Positions 1 through 8,588 are shown, counted from the stretch's first letter. The stretch: DNA of 64,000 nucleotides from Methanoculleus oceani (GCF_023702065.1 NZ_QFDM01000003.1:248001-312000), one strand, 5' to 3'. The notes: generated by a model from the sequence alone, not told the origin. Made by a program: numbers and translations.

Positions 1-2
1 TC

Positions 3-893
3 TCCCCCCCGAACTGTACCACGACTTTCTGCCCGGAGATGCCGGGAACCGGCGTGACCGTCCGGATGGGGCGGGTGCTGGACGGTTTTCCCGAGCACAT
101 GCGGGGCTACAAGGAGGAGTGCAGGTTCGTACTCGCCGACGAGGAGGAAGCGTCGCGCGAGGACGTCGTCCGGGCGCTCGAGGACTCGGGTGCCGAGATG
201 CTGCTCAACTACCTCCCCGTGGGCTCGGAGGAAGCCGCACGGTTCTATGCCGGGTGTGCGCTGGAGGCGGGCGTCGGTCTCATCAACAACATCCCGGTCT
301 TCATCGCGAGCGACCCGGCCTGGGCGGCGAGGTTTCGCGAACGCGGTCTTCCGGTCATCGGCGACGACGTCAAGGCCCAGCTCGGTGCGACGATCACGCA
401 CCGGGTCCTCGCCAGCCTCTTCCGGCAGCGGGGGGTGAGACTGGACCGGACCTACCAGTTGAACACCGGCGGCAACACGGATTTTCTGAATATGCTCAAC
501 CGCGACCGCCTCGCCTCAAAGAGGACATCGAAGACAGAAGCGGTGCAATCGGTCCTCGAAGAACCCCTCGACGACGACGACATTCACATCGGCCCGAGCG
601 ATTACGTCTGCTGGCAGAAGGACAACAAGGTCTGTTTCCTCAGGATGGAAGGAAGGCTCTTCGGGGACGTCCCCATGCACATCGACCTCCGCCTCTCCGT
701 CGAGGACTCGCCCAACTCCGCCGGGATCGTCATCGACGCCGTCCGATGCTGCCGGGTCGCCCTTGATAGGGGCATCGGCGGTGCGCTCATATCCCCGTCC
801 GCCTATTTTATGAAGCACCCCCCGGTGCAGATCAGGGACGACGACGCTTATCGCATGACCGAGGAGTTCATCCGGGGCTTACGGCGCGACTGA
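3..893 (+). CDS. ino1: myo-inositol-1-phosphate synthase, 5' part outside the window
   Basis: Converts glucose 6-phosphate to 1L-myo-inositol 1-phosphate with NAD, feeding archaeal inositol phospholipids and the DIP-type solute pathway. The visible 296 codons carry the family core: NYLPVGSEEA, then GDDVKAQLGATITHRVL, then QLNTGGNTDFLNM with the downstream SKRTSKTEAV lysines, and VEDSPNSAGIVIDAVRC near the C-terminus. The frame is open to the window edge, and the first ATG at 39 lies inside the conserved fold. Roughly 70 N-terminal residues, including the Rossmann glycine loop, are therefore missing. An inositol-monophosphatase-family enzyme is encoded at 6393-7172, though not in the same operon. 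Confidence 0.93.
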   Translation, partial: SPPNCTTTFCPEMPGTGVTVRMGRVLDGFPEHMRGYKEECRFVLADEEEASREDVVRALEDSGAEMLLNYLPVGSEEAARFYAGCALEAGVGLINNIPVFIASDPAWAARFRERGLPVIGDDVKAQLGATITHRVLASLFRQRGVRLDRTYQLNTGGNTDFLNMLNRDRLASKRTSKTEAVQSVLEEPLDDDDIHIGPSDYVCWQKDNKVCFLRMEGRLFGDVPMHIDLRLSVEDSPNSAGIVIDAVRCCRVALDRGIGGALISPSAYFMKHPPVQIRDDDAYRMTEEFIRGLRRD

Positions 894-904
894 AGGCCGG
901 CAGG

Positions 905-1567
905 TCACTCGATGAGGACGAGCCCTATCGAGGTGATGTTGCCGTGCTCGATCTTCCCGTACTCGAGGTCCCTGCAGGGGATGACGTGCAGGTCCCACCC
1001 GGCCTTCCGGGCGGTGGAAAAGACGTCGATCCCGGCGCCCTCCATCGTCGGGCGGACGAGGTCCATGTGCCGACACAGCCTGCGGATGCTCTCGTCGACG
1101 ACTCCCTCGTGCTCCTCGGCGACGCAGTGCAGGTGCTCGCAGTAGATGCAGGGGTATCCCCCGAACCCGAAGGCCTTGGGGAAATCATCGTAAAACGCCG
1201 TCTTTTCGAGGAGGTGCACCGTCGAGTTCACCCAGAGGATGAGGTCGCGGAAGAACGGATGGAAGTCGAGCGGTATCTCCCCGGGTTTGAGGTCGGGGTG
1301 TCCGGGGATGCCCTCGAACCGGAGGAGGATAGCGGTGCTGTACTCGGCGAGCAGCCGCCGGGTGTCTGCGGGGGCGGGGGCATACGGCGGGCAGGACATG
1401 TGTTTCCCGTAGCCCTTGCACCCGAACCGGCACTTGAACCGCACCCATTCCGCAACGACGACGTCGTGGGCCGCTATCCGCCGTGCCTCCGCACCGCGCT
1501 CCCGGGCGAGGGAGGAGAGCCTCCCAACCTCTTCCTCAAGTTCGCTTCTCACTGCGCTTCGCCTCAA
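905..1567 (-). CDS. DUF2284 Cys-rich metal-binding protein
   Basis: A 220-residue soluble protein of the DUF2284 family. Cysteines cluster near residues 46, 50 and 59 (CRFGCKGYGKHMSCPPYAP) and again in GYPCIYCEHLHC near residues 135-150. This spacing is typical of DUF2284 proteins and suggests metal or Fe-S binding; the reaction or partner is unknown. It is convergent with the inositol-phosphate synthase gene with an 11-base gap. A TATA-like element on the minus strand at 1591-1600 lies about 25-30 bases upstream of the ATG, so the transcript probably has almost no leader. Confidence 0.8.
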   Translation of the reverse strand: MRRSAVRSELEEEVGRLSSLARERGAEARRIAAHDVVVAEWVRFKCRFGCKGYGKHMSCPPYAPAPADTRRLLAEYSTAILLRFEGIPGHPDLKPGEIPLDFHPFFRDLILWVNSTVHLLEKTAFYDDFPKAFGFGGYPCIYCEHLHCVAEEHEGVVDESIRRLCRHMDLVRPTMEGAGIDVFSTARKAGWDLHVIPCRDLEYGKIEHGNITSIGLVLIE

Positions 1568-1590
1568 TGAGGGGTATCTGCCGTATCCGG

Positions 1591-1600
1591 GTATTTATAG
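1591..1600 (-). promoter_or_regulatory. TATA box for the DUF2284 gene
   Basis: On the minus strand this reads CTATAAATAC. Its distance from the ATG at 1567 fits an archaeal TATA box with transcription starting at or just before the start codon. Confidence 0.5.
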
Positions 1601-1719
1601 GTAGCGCGAGGGAGATGGGGTTCCGGCGGGGGTGGTGAGTGAGGATTGGCAGAAACCATTGCAGGCGATAGAACTAACGGGGCATATGAGCATGCTCAAT
1701 GCAATTCGCGAAACGGGAA

Positions 1720-1746
1720 GTGCGAGGAAAAGCCCGATGCAGTGGA
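1720..1746 (+). repeat. dispersed intergenic repeat, module 1 copy A
   Basis: 27 bases that match the reverse complement of 25139-25164 with one indel and about three mismatches. The shared part contains AAAAGCCCGAT followed by CANTGGA. Both copies are intergenic. Confidence 0.5.
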
Positions 1747-1750
1747 CCGT

Positions 1751-1770
1751 GGGGAAATCGCCATAGGGGG
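1751..1770 (+). repeat. dispersed intergenic repeat, module 2 copy A
   Basis: Twenty bases, GGGGAAATCGCCATAGGGGG, matching 25062-25081 in the same orientation at 18 of 20 positions. It follows module 1 by four bases. Confidence 0.5.
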
Positions 1771-1777
1771 TGGGGCT

Positions 1778-1809
1778 GACGGGGAGGGGGAGCATCCCCC
1801 TCCCCTGTC
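1778..1809. repeat. G-rich inverted repeat (hairpin)
   Basis: GACGGGGAGGGGGA (1778-1791) pairs with TCCCCCTCCCCTGTC (1795-1809) apart from one bulged base, leaving a three-base loop. It would be very stable in RNA; a role as a transcript end or processing site is possible but not shown. Confidence 0.55.
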
Positions 1810-1863
1810 TCCACGTTATAATGGATCTCTGTAACCCCCACCCCGCCCGGCCTTCGGCCTCCT

Positions 1864-1886
1864 CCCCCGCCCCACAGGGGCGGGGG
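1864..1886. repeat. perfect C/G-rich inverted repeat (hairpin)
   Basis: CCCCCGCCCC and GGGGCGGGGG form a perfect 10-bp stem around the loop ACA. Only C and G occur in the stem. It lies between two repeat modules in a gene-free region. Confidence 0.6.
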
Positions 1887-1892
1887 CAGTCG

Positions 1893-1917
1893 TGGCGATA
1901 TCCAGTGGAAATCCGTG
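1893..1917 (-). repeat. dispersed intergenic repeat, module 2 inverted copy
   Basis: The reverse complement of these 25 bases matches 25050-25074 at 22 of 25 positions, sharing the core GGATATCGCCA. With 1751-1770 it bounds the hairpin-rich segment as an imperfect inverted pair. Confidence 0.5.
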
Positions 1918-2078
1918 CACGGTTTTGCGACGTTTCGGTGCGTGACAGACTGTATGGCGGGTATATCTAGAAGCGACAATACTTCAAAAAAGAACTTCCT
2001 ATAAGCGGAACTCAAAGACGACCAACGTGAGCGAAAAACTCACCCAGACCCAGGGCATCTCAAACCCGCCTAGCGCTC

Positions 2079-3215
2079 TCACCCCGCCGGCTCCCAGTCG
2101 GTGCAGACGTCACGTTGCGGGTCGAGCAGCACGTCGTGCGGGAGTCCCGCGAGCGAGATAGCCGCGAGCGCCCCGATGACGCCCCGGCCGCCGTGGAGGC
2201 GGGCACCGAACCGTTCGGCGGTCGCCTCGGCCGCTCCCCGGGTGAGCACCGCCTCTCGCGCGCTCCTGCCGTACGCCCGGAGGTCTCCCGGTATCCGGAA
2301 CCCCTGCCGGACGGCGATCCCCCAATCGGGAGACGCCGCTTCGCCGGCAACGAACCGTACGGCGGATTCCTCGATCTGCGAGACCTGACCGGGCTCCACC
2401 GCGAGCTCGATGTAACTGCAGGAGTTCCCGGCGGTCCGTTCCTTGAGCCGGGGATTTAACATCGCCACCCGGTGGCCGATCGGCATGACGCCGTCGAGTT
2501 TCGCGAGGTGCTGGAGGAGGGCGAGGGCGAGGGCGAACGTCGCGCCCTCGGTCCCGGTATCGGTGTCGTCGATCCCGATGGCGACGTAGGCGAGCGCCCG
2601 GGTGATCACCTCCCCCTCGACCACCGGCCCTTCACGGTGGACGGTAACGCCGCAGACGCCTTCGGCGAGGGACATCATATCGGTGAGCGAGTAGGCCGGA
2701 CCCCCGATGCACCGGATCTGCTGGCGGATGTAGCCGTTGTCGTGAAAGACGCCGACGATCCCGACCGCCGGCGAGGGGTCGAGCCCGACGGCGACGTCCC
2801 GCCGCCCGAGGCTCGCCCGCTCCCGGAGCAGCGTCCCGTCCCGGCGGACCGACTGCAGGGCGCCGCCGGCGCGGGCGTGATGAAACTCGCAGAATGCGGC
2901 GCACCCCCCGCTCATGCACTCGTGGTAGATCTCGACCTGATCTCCGTCGATGGTGGTGAAGACCCGCCGGCAGGCGCTCTCCGGCATCACGCTGCTCGCC
3001 GCATAGCGGGCCGCGTGGCGTCCCCGCTGCTCTTCCGTGAGAAGGACGCACCCCTCCTCGATGAGACGGTTCACCCAGTCCTGGACGGTGCTCCGGGGGG
3101 TATCGGTGGCCTCCGCGATATCGGCCACCGTAAAGGAGCCTCTCTCAAGCGTCTCCTGACGCATCAGCCGGAGATACTGTTTTCTCCGTTCAAGAACCCT
3201 GGACGTACCTGTCAT
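2079..3215 (-). CDS. HTH regulator fused to a GIDDTD-type (TiaS/marker-11-like) domain
   Basis: A 378-residue two-part protein. Residues 1-70 look like a winged helix (FTVADIAEATDTPRSTVQDWVNRLIEEG). Residues 80-378 carry YVAIGIDDTDTGTEGATFALALAL, the signature shared by tRNA-Ile2 agmatinylcytidine synthetase (TiaS) and methanogenesis marker protein 11. There is also a Cys/His patch near 98-110 (HECMSGGCAAFCEFHH). A marker-11-like identity is likelier than TiaS because the C-terminal OB and zinc regions of TiaS are not seen. Its start overlaps the end of the homoserine dehydrogenase gene by 26 bases, so the two are surely cotranscribed. The function of the fusion is not known to me. Confidence 0.6.
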   Translation of the reverse strand: MTGTSRVLERRKQYLRLMRQETLERGSFTVADIAEATDTPRSTVQDWVNRLIEEGCVLLTEEQRGRHAARYAASSVMPESACRRVFTTIDGDQVEIYHECMSGGCAAFCEFHHARAGGALQSVRRDGTLLRERASLGRRDVAVGLDPSPAVGIVGVFHDNGYIRQQIRCIGGPAYSLTDMMSLAEGVCGVTVHREGPVVEGEVITRALAYVAIGIDDTDTGTEGATFALALALLQHLAKLDGVMPIGHRVAMLNPRLKERTAGNSCSYIELAVEPGQVSQIEESAVRFVAGEAASPDWGIAVRQGFRIPGDLRAYGRSAREAVLTRGAAEATAERFGARLHGGRGVIGALAAISLAGLPHDVLLDPQRDVCTDWEPAG

Positions 3216-4182
3216 GGATGTAGAGGAGATCGCCGATCACGGCGCTGGCGGTCTCCATGGAGCCCGCGCCCTTCCCGATGAACGTGAGGTCCCCGGCGAG
3301 GTCGGTCTCCACGGTGACGGCGTTGAGTGTTCCTTCGACGACGAGCGGGTGCGCCTTCCCGACGATCCTTGGTGAGACACGGAGCACCCCGGCCTTCGGG
3401 ACGATCTCGCCGATCAGCCGGATGGTGCAGTCCTGGTCCTCCGCAAGCCGCAGGGCGTCGGGTGTCAGGAGGGTGATCCCCGTTCTCTCCACGTCGTCGA
3501 GCGTGGTCTGCATATTAAGGATGGTATTCGCGAGGATGACCAGTTTGATCGCCGCATCGATCCCCTCGACGTCGTAGGTGGGGTCCGCCTCGGCATATCC
3601 GAGTTCCCGGGCCTCGGCAAGCGCCTGCTCGTAGGTGAGGCCTTCTGCGGCCATCCGGGTGAGGATGTAGTTGCAGGTGCCGTTGAAGACCCCGTAGAGC
3701 CGGGAGATGGCGTTTCCGGCGAGCCCCTCCTTTATCGCATGGATGAGCGGAATCGCGCCGCAGACCGTCGCCTCGTACTTCAGGACGACGCCGTTTGCCT
3801 CCGCAAGAGACCGGAGTTCGGGGTAGGCAAGGGCTATAGGACCTTTGTTCGAGGTGACGACGTGCTTATGGCGCCGGAGGGCTCCGCGGATGTGGCCCAG
3901 TGCCGGCTCGGCGGTCTCCACGTTCGTCGGGGTCACCTCGACAAGGACGTCGTAATCCGCCTTCGCCACCACGTCTGCCGGGCTGACGCCCGGGGTGCCG
4001 CAGGGATCGCCGTTCCCCTTCCGGGCAAGCGCCGCCGCAAGATCGATCCCGCCGGCATCGATGACACCGCTCCGCGAGTCGGCAAGGCCGGTGACGGTGA
4101 TATTGAGGTTTTTTGCAAGGATCGCCCGGGCGATGCCCTGGCCGACCGAACCGAACCCGAGTATGGCGATCCGCATCATCAT
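3190..4182 (-). CDS. hom: homoserine dehydrogenase, short form
   Basis: NAD(P)-dependent reduction of aspartate semialdehyde to homoserine, for threonine and methionine synthesis. The 330-residue protein has an N-terminal Rossmann motif (GFGSVGQG, residues 9-16), NGTCNYILTRM in the middle, and EADPTYDVEGIDAAIK with the substrate-binding Asp and Lys. It lacks the C-terminal ACT domain found in many bacterial enzymes. A separate ACT protein is encoded just upstream and overlaps by 4 bases, suggesting that feedback sensing is supplied in trans. Three ATG codons occur in a row (4174-4182); the first gives the ATGA overlap and is used here. Confidence 0.93.
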   Translation of the reverse strand: MMMRIAILGFGSVGQGIARAILAKNLNITVTGLADSRSGVIDAGGIDLAAALARKGNGDPCGTPGVSPADVVAKADYDVLVEVTPTNVETAEPALGHIRGALRRHKHVVTSNKGPIALAYPELRSLAEANGVVLKYEATVCGAIPLIHAIKEGLAGNAISRLYGVFNGTCNYILTRMAAEGLTYEQALAEARELGYAEADPTYDVEGIDAAIKLVILANTILNMQTTLDDVERTGITLLTPDALRLAEDQDCTIRLIGEIVPKAGVLRVSPRIVGKAHPLVVEGTLNAVTVETDLAGDLTFIGKGAGSMETASAVIGDLLYIHDRYVQGS

Positions 4183-4679
4183 GCACCCTCCAGGGGTTCG
4201 ATGATGAGGAGTTCCTTCTGTTCAGCGACGCCGCGCAGGATCCCGATAGCCTTCTTCATCTCCGTTCGGGTGGTCGAACGGATGGTGATGCGGGCGGAAG
4301 AGGGAGAGTTGATCGCCGGCATGGCGAGGGAGAGGCCCGTCACCTCGGCCGAGCCGGTCCTGTCGATCCGGTCGACGGTGTCGGAGAGGTCCGTGTGCAT
4401 CAGGTGCCCGATCACGATCAGCGTGCATTCATAGAGGAGCCGCTCCTCGCCGATGCGCACGACGCTGACGCCCTGCTCCCGGAGAAGTTCGAGGAGACTG
4501 GGAAGGCGCCCTTCGGGGAGTTCCAGCACGATCTGGACGTCCAGCGTCTCCGCTGCCGTTGAGGTCTCTCTCTGGTGAATAACCACGATGATGTTTCCCC
4601 CGACGGCCGAGATCGGCTGGAGGGCCGCGACCAGCTGTCCGGGCCGGTCCTTCATCTCGAGCTTCATGGATACCTGCAA
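4179..4679 (-). CDS. ACT-domain regulatory protein, partner of homoserine dehydrogenase
   Basis: A 166-residue protein beginning with a clear ACT fold (MKLEMKDRPGQLVAALQPIS) and a second, more divergent half that may be another ACT-like repeat (residues 75-160, starting YECTLIVIGHLM). It has no catalytic domain. ACT domains bind amino acids and adjust neighbouring enzymes, and the 4-base overlap with the ACT-less homoserine dehydrogenase makes that enzyme the obvious target. Annotated relatives often carry the label 'amino acid-binding ACT domain protein'. Confidence 0.85.
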   Translation of the reverse strand: MQVSMKLEMKDRPGQLVAALQPISAVGGNIIVVIHQRETSTAAETLDVQIVLELPEGRLPSLLELLREQGVSVVRIGEERLLYECTLIVIGHLMHTDLSDTVDRIDRTGSAEVTGLSLAMPAINSPSSARITIRSTTRTEMKKAIGILRGVAEQKELLIIEPLEGA

Positions 4680-4783
4680 AAAACCACCTGCTGAATAGTT
4701 GACCTGCCGGAGAGATAAGCCTTTTACCCCGGAACGGACCCGGCGACGGGAAGCACGCCGTAAAAATAGAGAGGGACGGCGGC

Positions 4784-5500
4784 TTACCGCACCGACCCGG
4801 GCGCACCGGTGACGATCGTGAGGGACCGGGCAAACTCCGGGAGGAGCTCGGCGGGGATGCCCATGACGAGCTCGTTATCCTCGATCCCCGAGAACCGGCG
4901 CGAGCCGTCGCACCCGAGGGAGTAGTTGATCCTGCCGGTGAGGTAGGGCTGCGCGGTCGCGTCCGCACAGACCGACTGGATCCCCGACATCGTGGACTCT
5001 ATCCTTCCGCCGAGCAGGTAGAGCGCGGTCTGCGCGAGTTTCAGCATCGCCCTGGGCTCGGCGATGATGACGACGACGTGCGGGTCAAACGGCGTCTTCT
5101 CGAGCGGCGCGTAGACCGTCGCATACGTCTCGAGCTCCGGGACGTGCGGCACCTGCCGGATGGTCCGCATGCAGGCGGCCCAGCTCTCGAACTTGCCGAG
5201 TTTGTAGTAGAACTCTCCTGAGCGGAGGCTCTGCGTGAGTTCTTTCAGCCCGAGGGCCCAGCCGCCTCCCATGCAGACGTGCCTGTCGCCGGTCGCGTAG
5301 AAGATCTCGCCGTTCAGTCGGGCCCTGCTGATCATCTGGCAGTGACGGACCGTCTCCTCGATCGGCCCGACTCCTTCGGGGATGCCTTCGGGGCTCTTTG
5401 CGAGTTTGACCGCGACAGGTGAGCCTCGCAGGTCGAGGGCAGTCTTGAGCGTCTCTGCGATCTCCGCGTAGGGGATCTCCGTGCGCATCTGGTCTTCCAT
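4784..5500 (-). CDS. DUF169 family protein (paralogue 1)
   Basis: A 238-residue soluble protein of the DUF169 family, which is widespread in methanogens and anaerobes and has no settled function. Visible family features are SPVAVKLAKSPEGIPEG near the N-terminus, a conserved HCQMI, HVCMGGGWALGL, and a C-terminal YSLGCDGSR. The repeated Cys and Gly segments suggest ligand or metal binding. A second DUF169 protein is encoded at 47634-48410. It is probably monocistronic: gaps of about 70-100 bases separate it from both neighbours. Confidence 0.8.
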   Translation of the reverse strand: MEDQMRTEIPYAEIAETLKTALDLRGSPVAVKLAKSPEGIPEGVGPIEETVRHCQMISRARLNGEIFYATGDRHVCMGGGWALGLKELTQSLRSGEFYYKLGKFESWAACMRTIRQVPHVPELETYATVYAPLEKTPFDPHVVVIIAEPRAMLKLAQTALYLLGGRIESTMSGIQSVCADATAQPYLTGRINYSLGCDGSRRFSGIEDNELVMGIPAELLPEFARSLTIVTGAPGSVR

Positions 5501-5572
5501 AATCTGCTCACTCCTCTGTGGTGTTAGTCCCCGTGGTCACTCATAAAATCTCTGTTTGGGGTATCGGCAGGG

Positions 5573-6385
5573 TCAGAGGTTGCGCAGTTTGTGGTTCACC
5601 TTCTCAAAGAAAGGTTTGCCCGTATAGACAAAGAGGGCAGGCTGTTCGGACATCTTAACAGTTATGGTTGCCTCTTTCTCCAGTTCGAACGTGCTCTGCC
5701 CGTCGATGACGAGGTGCGCCGGCTTCTCGGTCTCAAGGGTGATCTCGAGGTTCCTCCCGGTGCTGATGAGGTGAGGACGAGACGAGAGCATGTAGGGCGC
5801 GAGGGGCACGAGGAGGAACCCTTCGATCTGCGGGTCGACGATCGGTCCTCCTGCGCTCATGGCGTAGGCGGTCGACCCGGTCGGGGTCGATATGAGCAGG
5901 CCGTCGGCCCGGAACCGCTCTGCGGGTGTCCCGTCGACGTAGACGCCGAACCGGAGCATCTTCGCCGGGCGGTCGGTGACGACGAGCCCCTCGTTGAGGG
6001 CGTCCCCGAGCGGTTTCCCGTTGACGGAGAGGTTGACGCGCAACCGCCGTTCGACCTGGAATCCACTCTCATGGGCGGCGAAGAACGCGCGTGCTTCGTC
6101 GGGTTCGAGGTCCGCGAGGAACCCCACCTCGCCCCAGTTGATCCCGAGGACCGGGACCTGCTTCTTCATCTGGTGGACGGTGAGGAGGACCGACCCGTCG
6201 CCGCCGACGACCACGACCAGATCGCCGTCGATCTTCTCAAACGGGATGCCCTCATTCCCGAAGTGCCTTGCCGTACCCTCTTCGAGAGCGATGTCGTGCC
6301 CCAGATCTTCGAGTTCCCGGGCGAGCGATGCGGTATAGCGGAGCGCACCCGCATCGTCGATACGCGATACCAGGACAATTCTCAT
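5573..6385 (-). CDS. nadK: NAD kinase
   Basis: ATP-dependent phosphorylation of NAD to NADP. The 270-residue protein shows the diagnostic [13 protein letters not shown], then [12 protein letters not shown] (NE/D motif), then [21 protein letters not shown]. Its length fits the archaeal/bacterial cytosolic enzyme. It lies 7 bases downstream of the FBPase/IMPase-family gene in the same operon, a pairing that recurs in archaea, where the two domains are sometimes fused. Confidence 0.95.
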   Translation of the reverse strand: MRIVLVSRIDDAGALRYTASLARELEDLGHDIALEEGTARHFGNEGIPFEKIDGDLVVVVGGDGSVLLTVHQMKKQVPVLGINWGEVGFLADLEPDEARAFFAAHESGFQVERRLRVNLSVNGKPLGDALNEGLVVTDRPAKMLRFGVYVDGTPAERFRADGLLISTPTGSTAYAMSAGGPIVDPQIEGFLLVPLAPYMLSSRPHLISTGRNLEITLETEKPAHLVIDGQSTFELEKEATITVKMSEQPALFVYTGKPFFEKVNHKLRNL

Positions 6386-6392
6386 GTGCGGT

Positions 6393-7172
6393 TCACCTCA
6401 GGTACTCGATGACCTTGTTATGCACGATGCCGTTCGTGGCAACGAGGCTCCGCCCGACGGAGACCTCGTCGGGGAATGTGAGGGTGTCCCCTTCGAGATC
6501 GGAAACCATCCCGCCGGCCTCCTCGCACACCAGCATCCCCGCCGCCGCGTCGGTGACGCGGAGCGTTCCCCGCACGTCTATGAAGCCGTCGATACGGCCG
6601 CACCCGACATAGCAGAGCTCGAGCGCCGATGCGCCGAGGAGGCGCCACCGCCGGATCTTCCTGCCGATCTCCTGAACCCTGGTCGGGTCGAACTTTCGGC
6701 CGTAGACGCTCATGGCGCTCTCTTCGAGGAGCGATACCCCCGAGACACGGATAGGATGCCCGTTGAGATAGGCCCCCTGCCCCCGTATGGCGTGGAACGT
6801 CTCGCCTGTGGCGAGGTTCCGGACGTATCCCGCCAGAACGATCCCCTCTTCTGCATACGCGATGGAGAGGGCGTAGAAGGGGATCCCGACCACCGCGTTG
6901 TAGGTGCCGTCGACCGGGTCGAGGAAGATGGTACCCTTCTCCCCGCCCATCTCGGCGCACCCGAGTTCCTCGCTGATCAGGCGCCGGCAGAACGGGTGGC
7001 GCGCGAAGTAGTCTACGACGATATCTTCTGCGACCAGGTCTATCTTTTTGGTGGGCGTCCCGTCCGCACCCATCTTAACGTACGCCCCTGCTTCCGGCGT
7101 TCCGACCATGCCGGCTATAGCATCGGAAACAGCCCTCGCCACATCGTCACATGCCCGGATGAACTCCATCAA
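6393..7172 (-). CDS. inositol monophosphatase / archaeal fructose-1,6-bisphosphatase family
   Basis: A Mg-dependent phosphatase of the IMPase-like class IV FBPase family, 259 residues. The metal-binding motif [19 protein letters not shown] is near residues 82-100, a Glu of the site sits in SEELG, and [16 protein letters not shown] forms the C-terminal metal and substrate region. Archaeal members often hydrolyse both inositol phosphate and fructose bisphosphate. A good ribosome-binding site (gaggag) lies before the ATG, and NAD kinase follows. Confidence 0.9.
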   Translation of the reverse strand: MMEFIRACDDVARAVSDAIAGMVGTPEAGAYVKMGADGTPTKKIDLVAEDIVVDYFARHPFCRRLISEELGCAEMGGEKGTIFLDPVDGTYNAVVGIPFYALSIAYAEEGIVLAGYVRNLATGETFHAIRGQGAYLNGHPIRVSGVSLLEESAMSVYGRKFDPTRVQEIGRKIRRWRLLGASALELCYVGCGRIDGFIDVRGTLRVTDAAAGMLVCEEAGGMVSDLEGDTLTFPDEVSVGRSLVATNGIVHNKVIEYLR

Positions 7173-7258
7173 TTCTCCTCGTGCCTGCCCTCATTCTACG
7201 GTGTATTTATGTACTGTAATCCAGATACATTAATCACGCGTTTACCGAGTGAGACAAT
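7173..7258. promoter_or_regulatory. divergent promoter region, FBPase/NAD kinase operon versus IF5A
   Basis: Between the divergent starts lies an A/T-rich patch. A TATA-like sequence reading ACATAAATAC on the minus strand (about 7202-7212) suits the minus operon. The segment from 7224 to 7234 (ATACATTAATC) could serve IF5A. Exact assignment is uncertain. Confidence 0.4.
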
Positions 7259-7636
7259 ATGAAGGAACAGACAGAAGTTGGGAAGCTGAAAGAGGGACGT
7301 TACGTCGTCGTTGAAGATGAGCCTTGCAAGATTGTCTCCATCGCTACCTCCAAGCCCGGGAAGCACGGGGCGGCAAAGTCCCGGATCGACTGCATCGGCC
7401 TCTTCGACGGCGTCAAGCGCTCGATCGTCCAGCCGGTTTCGGCGAAGACCTACGTCCCGGTCGTGGAGCGGAAGATGGCACAGGTAATCTCGATCGCCGG
7501 CGCAACCCTCCAGCTCATGGACGTCAAGGACTTTGAGATGTTCGAGCTCACCGTTGGCGAAGACCGGGCCGGCAGTCTCGAACCCGGCCAGGAGATCCCG
7601 TACATATCATCCCTGGGCAAGAAGAAACTTGAGTGA
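7259..7636 (+). CDS. eif5A: translation factor aIF5A
   Basis: Archaeal IF5A binds the ribosome and relieves stalling at difficult peptide bonds such as polyproline. The 125-residue protein is of normal length and has the hypusine loop SKPGKHGAAK, with Lys35 as the residue expected to be modified. The N-terminal SH3-like half ends near residue 70 and an OB-fold half follows. The next gene, 25 bases downstream, is agmatinase, which supplies the polyamine branch from which hypusine or deoxyhypusine is made. Confidence 0.96.
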   Translation: MKEQTEVGKLKEGRYVVVEDEPCKIVSIATSKPGKHGAAKSRIDCIGLFDGVKRSIVQPVSAKTYVPVVERKMAQVISIAGATLQLMDVKDFEMFELTVGEDRAGSLEPGQEIPYISSLGKKKLE

Positions 7637-7661
7637 CCATTTCTGGCTCTCGAAGACGGGC

Positions 7662-8513
7662 ATGCACGAGCTCGCCCACCTCCATTTTGCGGATGCGGAC
7701 GCAGCGTATGAGGATGCCCGCTACGCAATCTTCGGCGTACCCTACGACGGCACGACGTCGTTCAAACCGGGAACACGGTTCGGCCCCCGGGCGATCCGGG
7801 AGGTCTCGTTCAACTTCGAATCCTACGATCCTTCGACCGGGATCGACTTCTTCGACATCCCGGTCGCGGATCTCGGCGACCTCGTGATCTCCCGGCTGCC
7901 GGAGGAGGTCGTCGACCAGGTGGCCGACATCGCGGGCGATATCGTACGGGACGGAAAGGTGCCGGTGATGCTCGGCGGCGAGCACACCGCCACAGTCGGC
8001 GCGGTCAGGGCCGTACAGCCGGATGTCTACGTCGTCTGCGACGCGCACCTGGACCTGCGGGACGAGCTCGACGGGACGCCCTACAGCCACGGGTGCGTCA
8101 CCCGGCGCGTCCTTGACCAGGGGGTGGACGACGTCGTTATCATAGGCGCCCGGAGCGGCGACCGCGAGCAGTTCGAGGTTGCCGCGGAGAGGACCCGGCT
8201 CTACTCCGCCGATACGGTGCGTGAGTCAGGTATCGGCGCCGTTCTCCGGGAAATACGGGAACATATCGGCGGAAAAAGGGTTTACCTCTCGATCGACGCC
8301 GACGCGATCGACTGCTGCCTCACTCCGGGCCTCGGGACGCCCGAACCGTTCGGGATGACGCCGCTCGATATCAGGGAGGTCGTACGGACCCTCGCACCGC
8401 ATGCTGCGGGTTTCGATTACGTGGAAGTGGCTCCGTTCGATTCCGGGCAGACGGCGGCGGTGGCGGCGCAGGTCGTGCGGGAGTTCATCGCCCGGCATTG
8501 GGTTGCCGGGTAA
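7662..8513 (+). CDS. speB: agmatinase (ureohydrolase)
   Basis: Hydrolyses agmatine to putrescine and urea with a two-manganese centre. The 283-residue protein has GGEHTAT, DAHLDLRDELDG and SIDADAIDCCLTPGLGTPEP, the three metal-binding blocks. The third block departs from the usual DPxxxPG by having Cys-Cys after the Asp, but both metal aspartates of the DxD remain. The ATG at 7662 is chosen because the upstream extension runs into IF5A and lacks the family fold. Context with IF5A points to polyamine and hypusine metabolism. Confidence 0.9.
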   Translation: MHELAHLHFADADAAYEDARYAIFGVPYDGTTSFKPGTRFGPRAIREVSFNFESYDPSTGIDFFDIPVADLGDLVISRLPEEVVDQVADIAGDIVRDGKVPVMLGGEHTATVGAVRAVQPDVYVVCDAHLDLRDELDGTPYSHGCVTRRVLDQGVDDVVIIGARSGDREQFEVAAERTRLYSADTVRESGIGAVLREIREHIGGKRVYLSIDADAIDCCLTPGLGTPEPFGMTPLDIREVVRTLAPHAAGFDYVEVAPFDSGQTAAVAAQVVREFIARHWVAG

Positions 8514-8588
8514 TACATCCGGGGCGTATATTCTTTCACGCATCCATCCGCACCGGCTTCCGGCGACTCCTCAACCGCATCCGTCCGG

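Larger units (their letters stand above)
1568..2078. other. 511-base non-coding stretch with G/C-rich hairpins and repeats
   Basis: No convincing gene is seen between the two minus-strand genes. The region holds short repeat modules shared with 25.05-25.17 kb and two G/C-rich inverted repeats, listed separately. Short open frames here have low-complexity composition and no recognisable domain. Confidence 0.6.

Noticed and set aside
1674-2015. 113-codon minus-strand open frame in the hairpin region
   Set aside because: Composed of Pro/Gly/Arg runs caused by the G/C hairpins; not a plausible protein.
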